Origin: Muribaculaceae bacterium
GTDB lineage: Bacteria > Bacteroidota > Bacteroidia > Bacteroidales > Muribaculaceae
NCBI GenBank assembly: GCA_022509045.1
Contig: JAFLTZ010000001.1
Span: 49,076-113,075 of the forward strand
DNA length: 64,000 nt
Direction: 5' to 3'
In this document: positions 9,109 to 18,833 of the stretch, piece after piece
How the letters are laid out: every line of letters starts with the position of its first letter
How positions within the stretch are numbered: the stretch's first letter is position 1
The notes under the pieces: generated by a model
What the model was told of the DNA's origin: nothing
Databases searched by the model: none
What the model saw: only the letters and a program-made list of their open reading frames with translations
Program-made: the position numbers and the translations under genes

Positions 9109-10845
9109 ATGAATATCCTCGATTTAAGCGAACAAGAAATAGTGCGCCGCGGCAACCTCGAAGAGTTGCGCAAAATGGGTGTTAATCCTTATCCGGCAGA
9201 AGAATATTTGGTAACCGGCTACTCTGATGAAATAAAAAACAACTTCAAAGATGAAGAAAATGAACCTCGCCAAGTGAGTGTGGCCGGTAGGATTATGAGC
9301 CGACGTATAATGGGAAAAGCATCGTTTGTGGAGTTACAAGACTCTCACGGTCGTATTCAGATATATGTAAACAGGGATGAATTATGTCTAGACGAAAATA
9401 AGGATTTTTATAATGTAGTATTCAAAAAATTACTCGACATAGGTGACTTTGTCGGTTTTGAAGGTTATGTGTTCCGCACTCAAACCGGAGAAATCTCTGT
9501 ACATGCCAAAAACATGACGGTGCTAAGCAAATCTCTACGTCTTCTTCCAATCGTGAAGATGAAAGACGGTGTGGTATATGACGCATTTAGTGACCCCGAA
9601 CTTCGCTATCGCCAACGTTATGTAGATTTGGTGGTAAACGAAGGTGTAAAAGAGATATTCATCAAACGCAACAAGGTATATACTTCAATGCGTGATTACT
9701 TTAACTCTCACGGATACATGGAGGTAGAAACACCAATACTCCAATCAATCCCCGGCGGAGCATCAGCGCGCCCATTTATCACACACCATAATGCTCTTGA
9801 TATACCGTTATATCTTCGTATTGCAGATGAATTGTATCTAAAGCGCCTCATTGTAGGTGGATTTGAAGGTGTATATGAATTCTCAAAAAATTTCCGCAAC
9901 GAGGGAATGGACCGTACGCACAATCCAGAATTTACTTGTATGGAGATATATGTATCTTACAAGGATTATAATTGGATGATGTCGTTTACAGAAAAAATGC
10001 TCGAAAAAATTTGTCTTGATGTAAACGGCACCACTAAGGTAAAAGTCGGTGATAATGAGATTGACTTTAAAGCACCTTACAAACGCGTTACTATGATAGA
10101 GTCAATCAAAGAGTTTACCGGTATTGATATCACCGGCATGAATGAGGAGCAGTTGCGTGGTGTGTGCAAGCAACTTGATATTGATGCTGATGAATCAATG
10201 GGCAAAGGAAAACTTATAGACGAGATTTTCGGAGAAAAGTGTGAAGGCAAATATATACAGCCTACCTTTATTATCGATTATCCCATAGAAATGTCACCTC
10301 TTACCAAACGACATCGCAACAATCCGGAACTTACGGAGCGTTTTGAACTGATGGTAAACGGAAAAGAGCTTGCCAATGCATATTCCGAACTTAACGACCC
10401 GATTGATCAATATGAACGATTTGTGGAGCAAATGCGCCTAAGTGAAAAAGGCGATGATGAAGCCATGATTATCGATCACGACTTTATCCGTGCCCTTGAA
10501 TATGGGATGCCACCCACATCCGGTATGGGAATCGGTATGGACCGTCTTGTAATGTTGATGACAGGACAAACAACAATTCAAGAGGTATTGCTATTCCCAC
10601 AAATGAGACCGGAAAAAACAGTTCATCGCGACAACGCAGAGGCATACACTCAGCTCGGTATTGGTGCAGAGTGGGTTCCACTACTTCAGAAAGCCGGATT
10701 CAATAGCGTTACCACGTTATCGGAAGCAAATGCCGGAAAATTACATCAGGAACTTTGCGGTCTTAATAAGAAGCACAAATTAGAATTAAAAAATCCAACG
10801 ATTGAAGAAATCGGTATTTGGATTGAAAATGCTAAAAAATTGTAA
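9109..10845 (+). CDS. lysS: Lysyl-tRNA synthetase, class II
   Basis: A 578-residue cytoplasmic enzyme that charges tRNA-Lys with lysine. An N-terminal OB-fold anticodon-binding domain (about residues 50-170, with [21 protein letters not shown]) precedes the class II catalytic core. Motif 2 is FRNEGMD near residue 262 and motif 3 is [11 protein letters not shown] near residue 471. The chain has an extension of about 70 residues after motif 3, usual for Bacteroidales LysS. It has its own consensus promoter and is followed after 37 bases by pgi, with only a small hairpin (6-bp stem) between, so pgi may be cotranscribed. Confidence 0.97.
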   Translation: MNILDLSEQEIVRRGNLEELRKMGVNPYPAEEYLVTGYSDEIKNNFKDEENEPRQVSVAGRIMSRRIMGKASFVELQDSHGRIQIYVNRDELCLDENKDFYNVVFKKLLDIGDFVGFEGYVFRTQTGEISVHAKNMTVLSKSLRLLPIVKMKDGVVYDAFSDPELRYRQRYVDLVVNEGVKEIFIKRNKVYTSMRDYFNSHGYMEVETPILQSIPGGASARPFITHHNALDIPLYLRIADELYLKRLIVGGFEGVYEFSKNFRNEGMDRTHNPEFTCMEIYVSYKDYNWMMSFTEKMLEKICLDVNGTTKVKVGDNEIDFKAPYKRVTMIESIKEFTGIDITGMNEEQLRGVCKQLDIDADESMGKGKLIDEIFGEKCEGKYIQPTFIIDYPIEMSPLTKRHRNNPELTERFELMVNGKELANAYSELNDPIDQYERFVEQMRLSEKGDDEAMIIDHDFIRALEYGMPPTSGMGIGMDRLVMLMTGQTTIQEVLLFPQMRPEKTVHRDNAEAYTQLGIGAEWVPLLQKAGFNSVTTLSEANAGKLHQELCGLNKKHKLELKNPTIEEIGIWIENAKKL

Positions 10846-10882
10846 CAAACTACAGCTAACGCTGTAATTTAATTGAGTCTAT

Positions 10883-12220
10883 ATGAATAACGCTATTAAA
10901 ATTGATTTAAAAAACATACTACGTTTCGTGCCTGCCAACGCGCTCAACTCAATACAAACTGAGGCAGTAACGGCCCTACATACTGTAGATAATGCTACCG
11001 GTGCAGGGAACGATTTTTTAGGATGGGTAAACCTGCCAGCCGAAACGACACAAAATCTTCTTGACGACATCAAAACCAGTGCTGCACGTCTTACATCAAA
11101 ATGTGAATATGTGGTGTGCATCGGTATTGGAGGCAGTTATCTTGGTGCAAAAGCTGTGATTGAAGCACTGAGTAATTCATTTGCGTCATATTCCAAATCA
11201 GAAAGTCCGCATTTACTTTTCGCGGGGCAAAATATAGGCGAAGATTATCTATATGAACTTCAACAACTTCTTAAAGGCAAAAAATTTGGGATTGTAGTGA
11301 TTTCCAAGTCCGGAACCACAACAGAACCTGCTATCGCATTCCGACTACTGAAAGAGCAACTCGAAAGTCAGGTCGGCAAAAAAGAAGCGGCAAAATTGAT
11401 TGTTGCCATCACAGATGAGCATCGTGGAGCACTCCGTAAACTTGCCACCGAAGAGGGCTATACCACATTCGTAATAGCAGATAATGTAGGAGGTCGTTTT
11501 TCTGTACTTTCACCCGTAGGATTGCTTCCAATAGCTGTTGCCGGATTTGATATTGACCAATTAGTTGCCGGTGCACGTGATATGCAAACAACAACAGTTG
11601 CTGACACCGACAATATAGCTCTTACTTATGCCTCAGCCAGAAATGCGCTATATCGTGCAGGAAAGAAAATTGAAATTCTTGTAAACTACAATCCAAAACT
11701 ACATTACCTTGCAGAATGGTGGAAACAACTATACGGCGAAAGTGAAGGAAAAGATAACAAAGGCATATTCCCGGCCGCTGTTGATAACTCCACCGACCTT
11801 CATTCCATGGGGCAATGGATTCAAGAAGGAGAGCGCACTATTTTTGAAACTGTTATTTCCGTGATGGAACAACAAAATTGTGTGACAATACCTGCAGACA
11901 AAGATAATCTTGATGGTTTGAACTATCTTGCCGGGAAGCGTGTAGATGAAGTAAACAAGATGGCAGAACTCGGCACATCAATAGCTCATGTGGATGGCGG
12001 TGTGCCAAGCATACGCATTACTTTACCGCAGCTTTCAGAATATTGGCTTGGTCAGATTATATATTTCTTTGAGAAAGCATGTGGTATAAGCGGCTATATG
12101 CTTGGTGTAAATCCATTTAATCAACCAGGAGTAGAAGCGTACAAGAAAAATATGTTTGCACTTCTCAACAAACCCGGTTATGAAGAAGAATCAAAAGCAA
12201 TTCAGCAAAAAATAAAATAG
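10883..12220 (+). CDS. pgi: Glucose-6-phosphate isomerase
   Basis: A 445-residue cytoplasmic enzyme interconverting glucose 6-phosphate and fructose 6-phosphate. It belongs to the shorter bacterial form (about 445-450 residues) common in Bacteroidota and Firmicutes. Visible family motifs are [10 protein letters not shown] near residue 80, the phosphate-binding [11 protein letters not shown] near 140, and the SMGQWIQEG region near 310. The gene follows lysS and its stop codon is one base from the argF' start, so pgi and argF' are probably translated from one message. Confidence 0.97.
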   Translation: MNNAIKIDLKNILRFVPANALNSIQTEAVTALHTVDNATGAGNDFLGWVNLPAETTQNLLDDIKTSAARLTSKCEYVVCIGIGGSYLGAKAVIEALSNSFASYSKSESPHLLFAGQNIGEDYLYELQQLLKGKKFGIVVISKSGTTTEPAIAFRLLKEQLESQVGKKEAAKLIVAITDEHRGALRKLATEEGYTTFVIADNVGGRFSVLSPVGLLPIAVAGFDIDQLVAGARDMQTTTVADTDNIALTYASARNALYRAGKKIEILVNYNPKLHYLAEWWKQLYGESEGKDNKGIFPAAVDNSTDLHSMGQWIQEGERTIFETVISVMEQQNCVTIPADKDNLDGLNYLAGKRVDEVNKMAELGTSIAHVDGGVPSIRITLPQLSEYWLGQIIYFFEKACGISGYMLGVNPFNQPGVEAYKKNMFALLNKPGYEEESKAIQQKIK

Positions 12221-12221
12221 T

Positions 12222-13178
12222 ATGCGCAATTTCACCAACGTTACCGATATAGGAGACCTCCACGCGGCAGTGAAGCAAGCTCTTGAGGTTAAAGCCAACC
12301 GTTTTGCTTACCAGCATTTAGGCAAAAATCGAACTTTGCTGATGATTTTTTTCAATTCATCGTTGCGCACACGCCTATCAACCCAAAAGGCTGCTCTTAA
12401 CCTTGGCATGAATGTTATAGTGCTTGATGTGAATCAAGGTGCATGGAAACTCGAAACCGAACGAGGCGTGATAATGGACGGAGACAAACCTGAGCATCTA
12501 CTTGAAGCAATACCTGTTATGGGATGTTATTGCGATGTGATAGGTGTGCGTTCTTTTGCGCGATTTGAGAACAAACGAGATGATTACGAAGAAACGATAA
12601 TCAATCAGTTTATAAAATATTCAGGACGTCCGGTATTCAGCATGGAAGCTGCAACACGCCACCCGTTGCAAAGTTTTGCCGACCTTATCACCATAGAGGA
12701 ATATAAGGCAACTCCACGTCCTCGTGTTGTACTCACATGGGCTCCACATCCAAAAGCATTACCACAAGCTGTACCAAATTCGTTTGCGGAGTGGATGAAT
12801 GCAGCAGAAGATATAGACTTTGTGATAGCCAATCCTGAAGGATATGACCTTGCTCCCGAATTTGTAGGTAACGCTCCTGTATATCACCATCAAGATGAAG
12901 CACTGAAAAACGCAGATTTTGTATATGCAAAAAACTGGTCGGCATACGCAGATCCCAACTATGGTAAAGTACTGAGTACAGATCGCTCCTGGACTATAAC
13001 AAGCGAGAAAATGGCGCTAACAAACAATGCATACTTTATGCATTGTCTTCCTGTGCGCCGGAATATGATTGTGAGCGACGCAGTCATAGAGTCAGAACGT
13101 TCGTTGGTCATTCCAGAAGCTGCCAATCGCGAAATTTCTGCACAAGTGGTATTGATGCGCATTCTTGAATCACTATAA
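12222..13178 (+). CDS. argF': N-succinylornithine carbamoyltransferase (ArgF')
   Basis: A 318-residue transcarbamylase, the same length as the Bacteroides fragilis enzyme. Carbamoyl-phosphate binding motif SSLRTR is at residues 46-51 and the HCLPVRR motif near 274. Residue 90 is proline (in GDKPEHL). Work on this family showed that Pro at this position marks N-succinyl-L-ornithine transcarbamylases, whereas the N-acetylornithine enzymes have Glu; exchanging them swaps specificity. So this organism probably makes arginine through succinylated intermediates. It directly abuts pgi and is followed by an unrelated outer membrane protein gene after 9 bases. Confidence 0.9.
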   Translation: MRNFTNVTDIGDLHAAVKQALEVKANRFAYQHLGKNRTLLMIFFNSSLRTRLSTQKAALNLGMNVIVLDVNQGAWKLETERGVIMDGDKPEHLLEAIPVMGCYCDVIGVRSFARFENKRDDYEETIINQFIKYSGRPVFSMEAATRHPLQSFADLITIEEYKATPRPRVVLTWAPHPKALPQAVPNSFAEWMNAAEDIDFVIANPEGYDLAPEFVGNAPVYHHQDEALKNADFVYAKNWSAYADPNYGKVLSTDRSWTITSEKMALTNNAYFMHCLPVRRNMIVSDAVIESERSLVIPEAANREISAQVVLMRILESL

Positions 13179-13187
13179 TATTGTTAT

Positions 13188-14351
13188 ATGAAACGATATA
13201 TTTCAATATTTTTAGTTTTATGTGTGTGTTCTGTGGCTATTTATGCTGCAGACACTCGCACATGGAACGAAGGCGCACTCAAATGGAGTGATTTCCGTGG
13301 TACACCGGGCATTTTCTCTTCATCACCAACATTTCGAGGATATATAGAAATTGAGCCGACAGATACAATTGTGGACGGAGTGCACAAAGTGAAACTTGAA
13401 TCAGTGGCAAAAATGGACAGAAACCTGTCGTATGCACCTATTGAGGCTCAAACTCCGGAATTACTCAACATTTTTCAAGGAGAATTCAACTTGTTGGAAA
13501 GTTATCGCCGCGACCTACAAAGAGAACTCAACAATGGTTTATCAGGGAATGCAGCTCAAAAACGTGTTGAGTATTATAATTCACTTTTTCGCGAGAAAGT
13601 ACAAAATATGTATGATGCCACAGATTATGGCAACAACAATGAAAAGGTAAACAAATGGCTGTCGGAAGTTGAACACCGTCTCTATAACCAAGATTTACCA
13701 ACACACACCTACGTCAATCCAAGTAACTTTACCTACGGTCTATATGTAGGAACAGGTTTGAATGCTACTACCGGAACCCTGCACCATTCGTTCAGTAATT
13801 CATGGGCTTTTTCTGCCGGGGTTCTTTTGGGTTACAGGAGACTGAAAATCAAAGCAGATCTCACGTACGCTCAACCGAAAGTGACTAACATGAATATTAT
13901 GGATGTCTCAGAACAAGAAACATCCGATATTTATTCTTCATATATTGCTATTTCTCCTTCTCTCGGATTCACAGTATTCGAGTCCGATAAATTATCAATA
14001 ACTCCATTTGTGGGTTGCGCATGGAGCAGATACGGATGGAATGTCGCAAACTATACCTACACAGAGAATTCTGATACAGGAGAACTCGAACGCGTAATAG
14101 ATTATTACAGTTCTCCTTCTCTAAGTAATTTTAACTGGTACGCATCGATTGATTTCGAATATCGTTTCAAAAAAATATATTCACAAAATACCGGAACACT
14201 CAAAGGTGAACGAGAAAGAATCATCTACACCGTACGGTTGTCCCCTTATATATTAAGGGGTGTATATACCAAGGCTATTCCCACACTTAGCGGTTACCAA
14301 GTAGGATTTACAGCCTCGATAGCTTTCGTGGCAAATACTTTAGGTTTTTAG
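13188..14351 (+). CDS. Exported protein with C-terminal barrel-like region
   Basis: A 387-residue protein with a signal peptide (residues 1-20, ending IYA). The segment after it (WNEGALKWSDFRGTPG) resembles the start of DUF922-type secreted proteins of Bacteroidota, but no HExxH zinc motif is present, so protease activity is not supported. Residues about 90-150 are helical. From about residue 180 the chain alternates aromatic and polar residues in strands (YGLYVGTGLNATT, WAFSAGVLLGYRR, ISPSLGFTVF, WYASIDFEYRF), and ends GFTASIAFVANTLGF with a terminal Phe, as in outer membrane barrels. It lies between argF' and a pseudouridine synthase gene, with gaps of 9 and 12 bases. Function unknown. Confidence 0.6.
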   Translation: MKRYISIFLVLCVCSVAIYAADTRTWNEGALKWSDFRGTPGIFSSSPTFRGYIEIEPTDTIVDGVHKVKLESVAKMDRNLSYAPIEAQTPELLNIFQGEFNLLESYRRDLQRELNNGLSGNAAQKRVEYYNSLFREKVQNMYDATDYGNNNEKVNKWLSEVEHRLYNQDLPTHTYVNPSNFTYGLYVGTGLNATTGTLHHSFSNSWAFSAGVLLGYRRLKIKADLTYAQPKVTNMNIMDVSEQETSDIYSSYIAISPSLGFTVFESDKLSITPFVGCAWSRYGWNVANYTYTENSDTGELERVIDYYSSPSLSNFNWYASIDFEYRFKKIYSQNTGTLKGERERIIYTVRLSPYILRGVYTKAIPTLSGYQVGFTASIAFVANTLGF

Positions 14352-14363
14352 ATAATAATTTTT

Positions 14364-15287
14364 ATGAATAAACAAAACGATAAAAATTCAAAATACAAAC
14401 AAAAACCGGACTCGATAGCAACATATAGCGTGACGGATAATGACCCGGCTACACTTCTCGAGTATGTGAGCCATGTGCTTTCGGATCATACTCCAACAAA
14501 AGTAAAATCAATGCTCAAACATAATCAGTTTGCTGTAAATTCAATGCCGACCACACAGTTCAACGCGCCACTTCATCCCGGCGATAATGTGAGCATTAAT
14601 TTTACCAAATCATTTAGAGTATTCTCTCATCCACGCATATCACTCGTGTATGAAGATAATGATATCCTTGTAATCAACAAGGGATACGGACTTCTATCAA
14701 TGAGTACCGACCGCATAAAGGAAGGAACTGCCTATAGTATAATGCGCGAATATGTAAAATATTCCGACCCCCGCACAAAAGTCTTTATAGTACATCGTCT
14801 TGACCGCGACACCTCCGGACTAATGATGCTTGCCAAAACACCAGAAGCAAAAGAGACCTTACAACACAATTGGAACAATATGGTATTGAACCGGAAATAT
14901 GTGTGTGTTGTGGAAGGTATCGTTGACTGTCCCAATGGTGTGATTAAAAGTTACCTTGCAGAAAATTCGCGTTATGAAGTATATTCGACAGAAGATTCAA
15001 ATTTGGGACAGCTCGCGGTGACACGCTACGTAACACTCCGCACCGGTAATGGCAAATCTCTTCTTGAAGTGGAACTTGATACCGGCAGGAAGAATCAAAT
15101 TCGCGTTCACATGAAAGATATTGGTCATCCCATTGTTGGCGATAGAAAATATGGTGCGGCATCAAGCCCAATCAATCGTCTTGCACTCCATGCACAGACG
15201 CTTCGTTTTGTACATCCTATTACACGTCGTGAAATGTGTTTTGAGACACCGATACCGGCACGTTTCCTATCGTTAGTATCCCGATAA
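14364..15287 (+). CDS. RluA-family pseudouridine synthase
   Basis: A 307-residue RNA-modifying enzyme. An S4-like RNA-binding segment occupies about residues 40-80 (VKSMLKHNQFAVNS). The catalytic domain carries the RluA-family signature HRLDRDTSGLMML with the catalytic Asp at residue 147, followed by the usual GRKNQIRVHMKDIGHPIVGDRKYG near 247-270. The target uridine (23S rRNA or tRNA) cannot be told from sequence alone. It follows the barrel-like gene by 12 bases. Confidence 0.9.
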   Translation: MNKQNDKNSKYKQKPDSIATYSVTDNDPATLLEYVSHVLSDHTPTKVKSMLKHNQFAVNSMPTTQFNAPLHPGDNVSINFTKSFRVFSHPRISLVYEDNDILVINKGYGLLSMSTDRIKEGTAYSIMREYVKYSDPRTKVFIVHRLDRDTSGLMMLAKTPEAKETLQHNWNNMVLNRKYVCVVEGIVDCPNGVIKSYLAENSRYEVYSTEDSNLGQLAVTRYVTLRTGNGKSLLEVELDTGRKNQIRVHMKDIGHPIVGDRKYGAASSPINRLALHAQTLRFVHPITRREMCFETPIPARFLSLVSR

Positions 15288-15308
15288 CATCTTCAATAGC
15301 CCTCTGCT

Positions 15309-15581
15309 GTGGATTACAACACGTTGAAAGACAAAACTGTATTCGATTTCTGTGACGATACAGCAATACTTGCCAAGGTAACCGGCTTCCCAGAACCGCT
15401 GAAAAGCAAAGAGTATATAATAGGGTTATCACCTATTGTACATTCCCAAATGCTTCAAGCATTAGCTGACGAAACAAATAATTATGGCTTGCGAGAAGCC
15501 GCCACAAAATTAGAAACTGAACTTTGGGAAAATTTCGATAAAAATATTGACGCGTCGCGAGGGTTAATTATCGAACCATAA
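15309..15581 (+). CDS. Small protein of unknown function
   Basis: An open frame of 90 codons after the pseudouridine synthase gene. An in-frame stop lies four codons upstream, and the only plausible upstream-most start is GTG. The protein is acidic, with no signal peptide or membrane segment (FDFCDDTAILAKVTGF, then a probable helix MLQALADETNNYGLREAATKLETELWENF). I do not recognise it. The codon use is ordinary for the region, and the frame lies in the same direction as the operon, so it may be a real small gene. Confidence 0.45.
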   Translation: MDYNTLKDKTVFDFCDDTAILAKVTGFPEPLKSKEYIIGLSPIVHSQMLQALADETNNYGLREAATKLETELWENFDKNIDASRGLIIEP

Positions 15582-15620
15582 GTGCGTCTTTTCGGAGTGT
15601 CACAGGAGGGTTTTACAATG

Positions 15621-15977
15621 TTACAATGCCACATGTATCCACCTATAATTTTGCTCGTTGATTAGCTCTACGTGAGGCATATCGGCGAGTATCTGATATA
15701 ATTTGATATTACCTTCACGTGAACGTGTTGTAATGTCGGCAGCACGACCGAGAAGATGAAACGAACGAAATGCACCACCCACGGCCCGGTTAAGCTTATT
15801 ACATCTATATCCGCTATTTACATATATTGGCATTCCGAGTCTATCTCGCACAGGGTCGAGTAGGTGTTCTGCAAGGTGCGTTAAATTTTTCACGGCTTCA
15901 TCAGAAGGAGTATTATCAATTCTAAGTCGCTCAGCTACATCCGACTTAGTGAGTTCTTCTATAGTAAAATATTTCAT
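15621..15977 (-). CDS. Peptidase M15A-type (D-Ala-D-Ala carboxypeptidase-like) endolysin
   Basis: A 118-residue protein of the peptidase M15A/M15_3 group. Zinc ligands are visible as His74 and Asp81 in SFHLLGRAAD and His115 in RWIHVA; NSGYRCNKLNRAVGG precedes them as usual for the family. It has no signal peptide, as expected for an endolysin released through a holin. Its ATG overlaps the stop codon of the holin gene by four bases (ATGA), so the two are translationally coupled. The pair is like phage or tail-element lysis cassettes; no other phage gene is nearby. Confidence 0.85.
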   Translation of the reverse strand: MKYFTIEELTKSDVAERLRIDNTPSDEAVKNLTHLAEHLLDPVRDRLGMPIYVNSGYRCNKLNRAVGGAFRSFHLLGRAADITTRSREGNIKLYQILADMPHVELINEQNYRWIHVAL

Positions 15978-16408
15978 GATTTTATGATTTGTTTAAGCGA
16001 TTCAAATGAATTGTGTTCAAGTAATTTTTTAATAGTTTCTACTGCATCTCTATATTCCTTTTGCTCCTTTTGTTCGGCTTTTTCATAAATACTTTTCAAC
16101 TCAATTAAAGCTTCCCCCACAGCGCCAATCAACGTAAAAAGCGGAATCACCGGCAATAAAGTTACACTCTCAACAAAACGCAAATACACCACTGCTGCTA
16201 TCTGCATGGCATCAATCACAGTCATTGCAAACAATGCATTATAATATCTTACGAGTTTATCAATCGTTCGTCTTAGTGCAGCACTTGTACGAGACTCTCC
16301 CTTCTGCCTCGCTTTTCGCACTCCACTTATCAAATCGGCGAGCACTGACAACAACACTCCTATATAAAGAGAGATAATCAAGACTAAAACAGGAAATAGT
16401 GTTTTCAT
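15974..16408 (-). CDS. Phage holin family protein
   Basis: A 144-residue membrane protein with hydrophobic segments at about residues 5-25, 55-77 and 82-102, and a charged C-terminal tail (EKAEQKEQKEYRDAVETIKK). The loop ADLISGVRKARQKGESRTSAALRRT, with Asp, Gly, Lys and Ser/Arg spaced this way, resembles the Phage_holin_4-type family of Bacteroidota and Firmicutes. It would form membrane lesions that release the adjacent peptidoglycan-cutting M15 enzyme. It has its own consensus promoter 33 bases upstream. Confidence 0.75.
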   Translation of the reverse strand: MKTLFPVLVLIISLYIGVLLSVLADLISGVRKARQKGESRTSAALRRTIDKLVRYYNALFAMTVIDAMQIAAVVYLRFVESVTLLPVIPLFTLIGAVGEALIELKSIYEKAEQKEQKEYRDAVETIKKLLEHNSFESLKQIIKS

Positions 16409-16440
16409 TATTATTTAAGGCTTTTTGTTCTTTGACTTTG

Positions 16441-16471
16441 CAAAGATAATATATTATTTGTGTTTTGTCAA
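16441..16471 (-). promoter_or_regulatory. Promoter of the holin-endolysin pair
   Basis: On the reverse strand: TTG, 20 bases, TATCTTTG. The -7 element fits TAnnTTTG and the spacing is canonical. It lies 33 bases before the holin start. Confidence 0.75.
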
Positions 16472-16553
16472 TAGTTTTCTGCAATTTTTTTATTCTTAAT
16501 AAACCATAGTGTTTTACTCTGTAGTTAAGTTTTTACGCTTAAATAAAAAACAC

Positions 16554-16561
16554 TAATTTTG
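16554..16561 (+). promoter_or_regulatory. -7 element TAATTTTG upstream of the U32 gene
   Basis: TAATTTTG matches the Bacteroidales -7 consensus, 27 bases before the ATG. The -33 region is T-rich but has no clear TTTG. Confidence 0.5.
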
Positions 16562-16588
16562 CGTAATTAAATAGCTCAATTATAAAAA

Positions 16589-17866
16589 ATGAAGAAACGC
16601 TCTGATTTTGAAATAATGGCACCTGTAGGGTGCTTAGATTCATTGTATGCCGCAATACAAGGGGGCGCAAACTCAGTGTATTTCGGTATTCAGGGGTTAA
16701 ATATGCGATCAGGCTCAGCAAACAATTTCACAATAGAAATGCTGCCGGAACTTGCAAAAATATGCCAGGATAATGGCATAAAAAGTTATCTCACGGTAAA
16801 TACAATACTTTTTGACAATGACATATCTACAATGCGTGCAATTGTAGATGCAGCTAAATCTGCAGGGATTTCCGCCATAATAGCAAGCGATATTGCCACT
16901 ATATTATATGCACGCAGCAAAGATGCTGAAGTTCACATTTCTACTCAAGTTAACATCACGAACACAGAAGCCGTGCGGTTTTACGCACAATGGGCAGATG
17001 TTGTAGTATTAGCTCGTGAAGTTAATTTAGAACAAGTGTCGAAAATACACCACGCTATTGTAGAAGAAAATATATGCGGCCCCCATGGAGAACCGGTGAA
17101 AATAGAAATGTTTTGTCACGGAGCACTTTGCATGGCAGTGTCGGGAAAATGCTATCTCAGTCTACATGAAACAGATTCGAGCGCAAACCGCGGAGCATGC
17201 CGACAGATATGCCGCCGCAATTATATCGTAACAGATAAGGAAACCGGTGATGAACTTGCAATTGAGAATGAGCATATAATGTCGCCAAAAGATTTAAAAA
17301 CCATCCACTTTCTAAATAAAATGATTGACGCCGGAGTGCGTGTTTTCAAAATAGAAGGTCGCGCACGTGGTCCTGAATATGTACGTATTGCATGTGAATG
17401 TTATAATGAAGCTATCAACGCATACATTTGTGGTACATACTCTGACTCAAAGATTGAACAATGGAACAATCGCCTCGCCACAATATTTAACCGCGGCTTT
17501 TGGGATGGATACTATCTTGGACAGAGACTTGGTGAATGGACATCAAAATATGGCAGTTCGGCTACAAAAGTCAAAGAATATATAGCTAAAGGTATTCGTT
17601 ATTTTTCAGATATAAAAGTAGCCGAATTCAAAATGGAAAGCGGAGAATTGAAAGTTGGTGATGATATAATCATCATCGGTCCTACCACAGGAGCAATACC
17701 TATGAAAGTAGAGGAAATACGTGTGAACTTAAAACCTGTACGAAAAACTGTAAAAGGGGAAAGTTTCTCAATAAAGGTAGAGTCCAAAATTCGACCGAGC
17801 GACAGACTTTATTTATGGCGTGATGTCACAGAACAACAACGTGACGAACTGCCAGGTCGGCATTAA
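16589..17866 (+). CDS. Peptidase U32 family protein (TrhP/RlhA-type RNA hydroxylation factor)
   Basis: A 425-residue protein of the U32 family. The hallmark segment near residues 170-210 is present: FCHGALCMAVSGKC, then NRGACRQICRR. These conserved Cys residues bind an iron-sulfur cluster in family members that have been studied (for example UbiU/UbiV). An N-terminal TIM-barrel-like region starts MAPVGCLDSLYAAIQGGANSVYFG. Relatives of this size (YegQ/TrhP, RlhA) work in prephenate-dependent hydroxylation of tRNA or rRNA rather than in proteolysis; which of these applies here is not resolved. The gene stands alone between the lysis pair and deoC and is followed by a bidirectional terminator. 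Confidence 0.88.
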   Translation: MKKRSDFEIMAPVGCLDSLYAAIQGGANSVYFGIQGLNMRSGSANNFTIEMLPELAKICQDNGIKSYLTVNTILFDNDISTMRAIVDAAKSAGISAIIASDIATILYARSKDAEVHISTQVNITNTEAVRFYAQWADVVVLAREVNLEQVSKIHHAIVEENICGPHGEPVKIEMFCHGALCMAVSGKCYLSLHETDSSANRGACRQICRRNYIVTDKETGDELAIENEHIMSPKDLKTIHFLNKMIDAGVRVFKIEGRARGPEYVRIACECYNEAINAYICGTYSDSKIEQWNNRLATIFNRGFWDGYYLGQRLGEWTSKYGSSATKVKEYIAKGIRYFSDIKVAEFKMESGELKVGDDIIIIGPTTGAIPMKVEEIRVNLKPVRKTVKGESFSIKVESKIRPSDRLYLWRDVTEQQRDELPGRH

Positions 17867-17870
17867 AATA

Positions 17871-17904
17871 TCGGGGTGAAAAGATTTAAATTTTTTCACC
17901 CCGA
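17871..17904. terminator. Bidirectional terminator between U32 gene and deoC
   Basis: 12-bp stem (TCGGGGTGAAAA with its complement), 10-base loop, with A/T runs inside the stem on either side. It sits between two convergent genes. Confidence 0.8.
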
Positions 17905-17934
17905 ATTGTATATCACCTTTATGTATGGCTCATA

Positions 17935-18831
17935 TCAGAACGGATTTTCATTTGTACCGGAGATATCGTGGAACAGATTGTTAGCCAAGCGACTTGCTCC
18001 AATCCTGAAATATTCATTGGTTAGCCAATCTTCTCCAAGCACTTCTTTTACTATTGTATAATATTTCACAGCATCTTCTGTAGTAGAAATACCACCTGAA
18101 GCTTTAAAACCGACACGAATACCATGCCGGTCGTAATATTCCTTAATACAACAACACATTACATATGCAGCTTCAAGCGATGCTCCGGGATAAATTTTAC
18201 CGGTAGAAGTCTTTATAAAATCTGCACCAGAATACATTGAAAGTATTGATGCGTTTCTAATATTTTCAGCGGTTTTCAAAGCACCCGTTTCAAGAATCAC
18301 TTTAAGTCGGGCTTCGCCTGCGCTGTGTTTTATTTCAGAAATTTCATCGGCAATTTCCTCGTAGTTATCATCTGCATACAGCCCCAGTGGAAAAACAATA
18401 TCTACCTCGTCGGCACCATCAGATACAGCAAGCGCTGTTTCTGTAGTTTTCACTTCAAGGCGAGCCTGAGCAGAGGGAAAATTAGCAGAACACACAGCCA
18501 CATTTACATCGCTTACCTCAAGAGTACTTCGCACAGCAGATGCAAAATTGGAATATACACAAATAGCAGCCACATTTTTATATTGCGGATAATCATTATC
18601 AAAATTATTTACCTTTTCTGTAAACTTCATCACCGATGACACAGAGTCTTCACTTGACAGTGTTGTTAAATCTATAGAATTTAGCAAAAACTGATATACC
18701 TCTGCATTGCAATTCTCATTATAATGCTTATCCAATAAAGCATTCACCTCAGTTTTTACAATATTATCGTCGATAGTAACTGCACTTTGAGCAAGCACTT
18801 GATGGTATTTATCAATTTGTAGATTTTCCAT
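17935..18831 (-). CDS. deoC: Deoxyribose-phosphate aldolase
   Basis: A 298-residue class I aldolase that splits 2-deoxyribose 5-phosphate into glyceraldehyde 3-phosphate and acetaldehyde in deoxynucleoside catabolism. The Schiff-base lysine lies in GADFIKTSTGK, and the second conserved lysine in VGFKASGGI. It is longer than the E. coli enzyme, as is usual for Bacteroidales DeoC. It begins two bases after the MazG-like gene ends, so both are probably one operon; cdd, also in nucleoside salvage, lies about 4 kb away on the same strand. Confidence 0.95.
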   Translation of the reverse strand: MENLQIDKYHQVLAQSAVTIDDNIVKTEVNALLDKHYNENCNAEVYQFLLNSIDLTTLSSEDSVSSVMKFTEKVNNFDNDYPQYKNVAAICVYSNFASAVRSTLEVSDVNVAVCSANFPSAQARLEVKTTETALAVSDGADEVDIVFPLGLYADDNYEEIADEISEIKHSAGEARLKVILETGALKTAENIRNASILSMYSGADFIKTSTGKIYPGASLEAAYVMCCCIKEYYDRHGIRVGFKASGGISTTEDAVKYYTIVKEVLGEDWLTNEYFRIGASRLANNLFHDISGTNENPF

Positions 18832-18833
18832 AA

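Noticed and set aside
13188..14351. Secreted zinc protease (DUF922) assignment
   Set aside because: Only the first 15 residues of the mature part resemble that family, and no HExxH motif is present.
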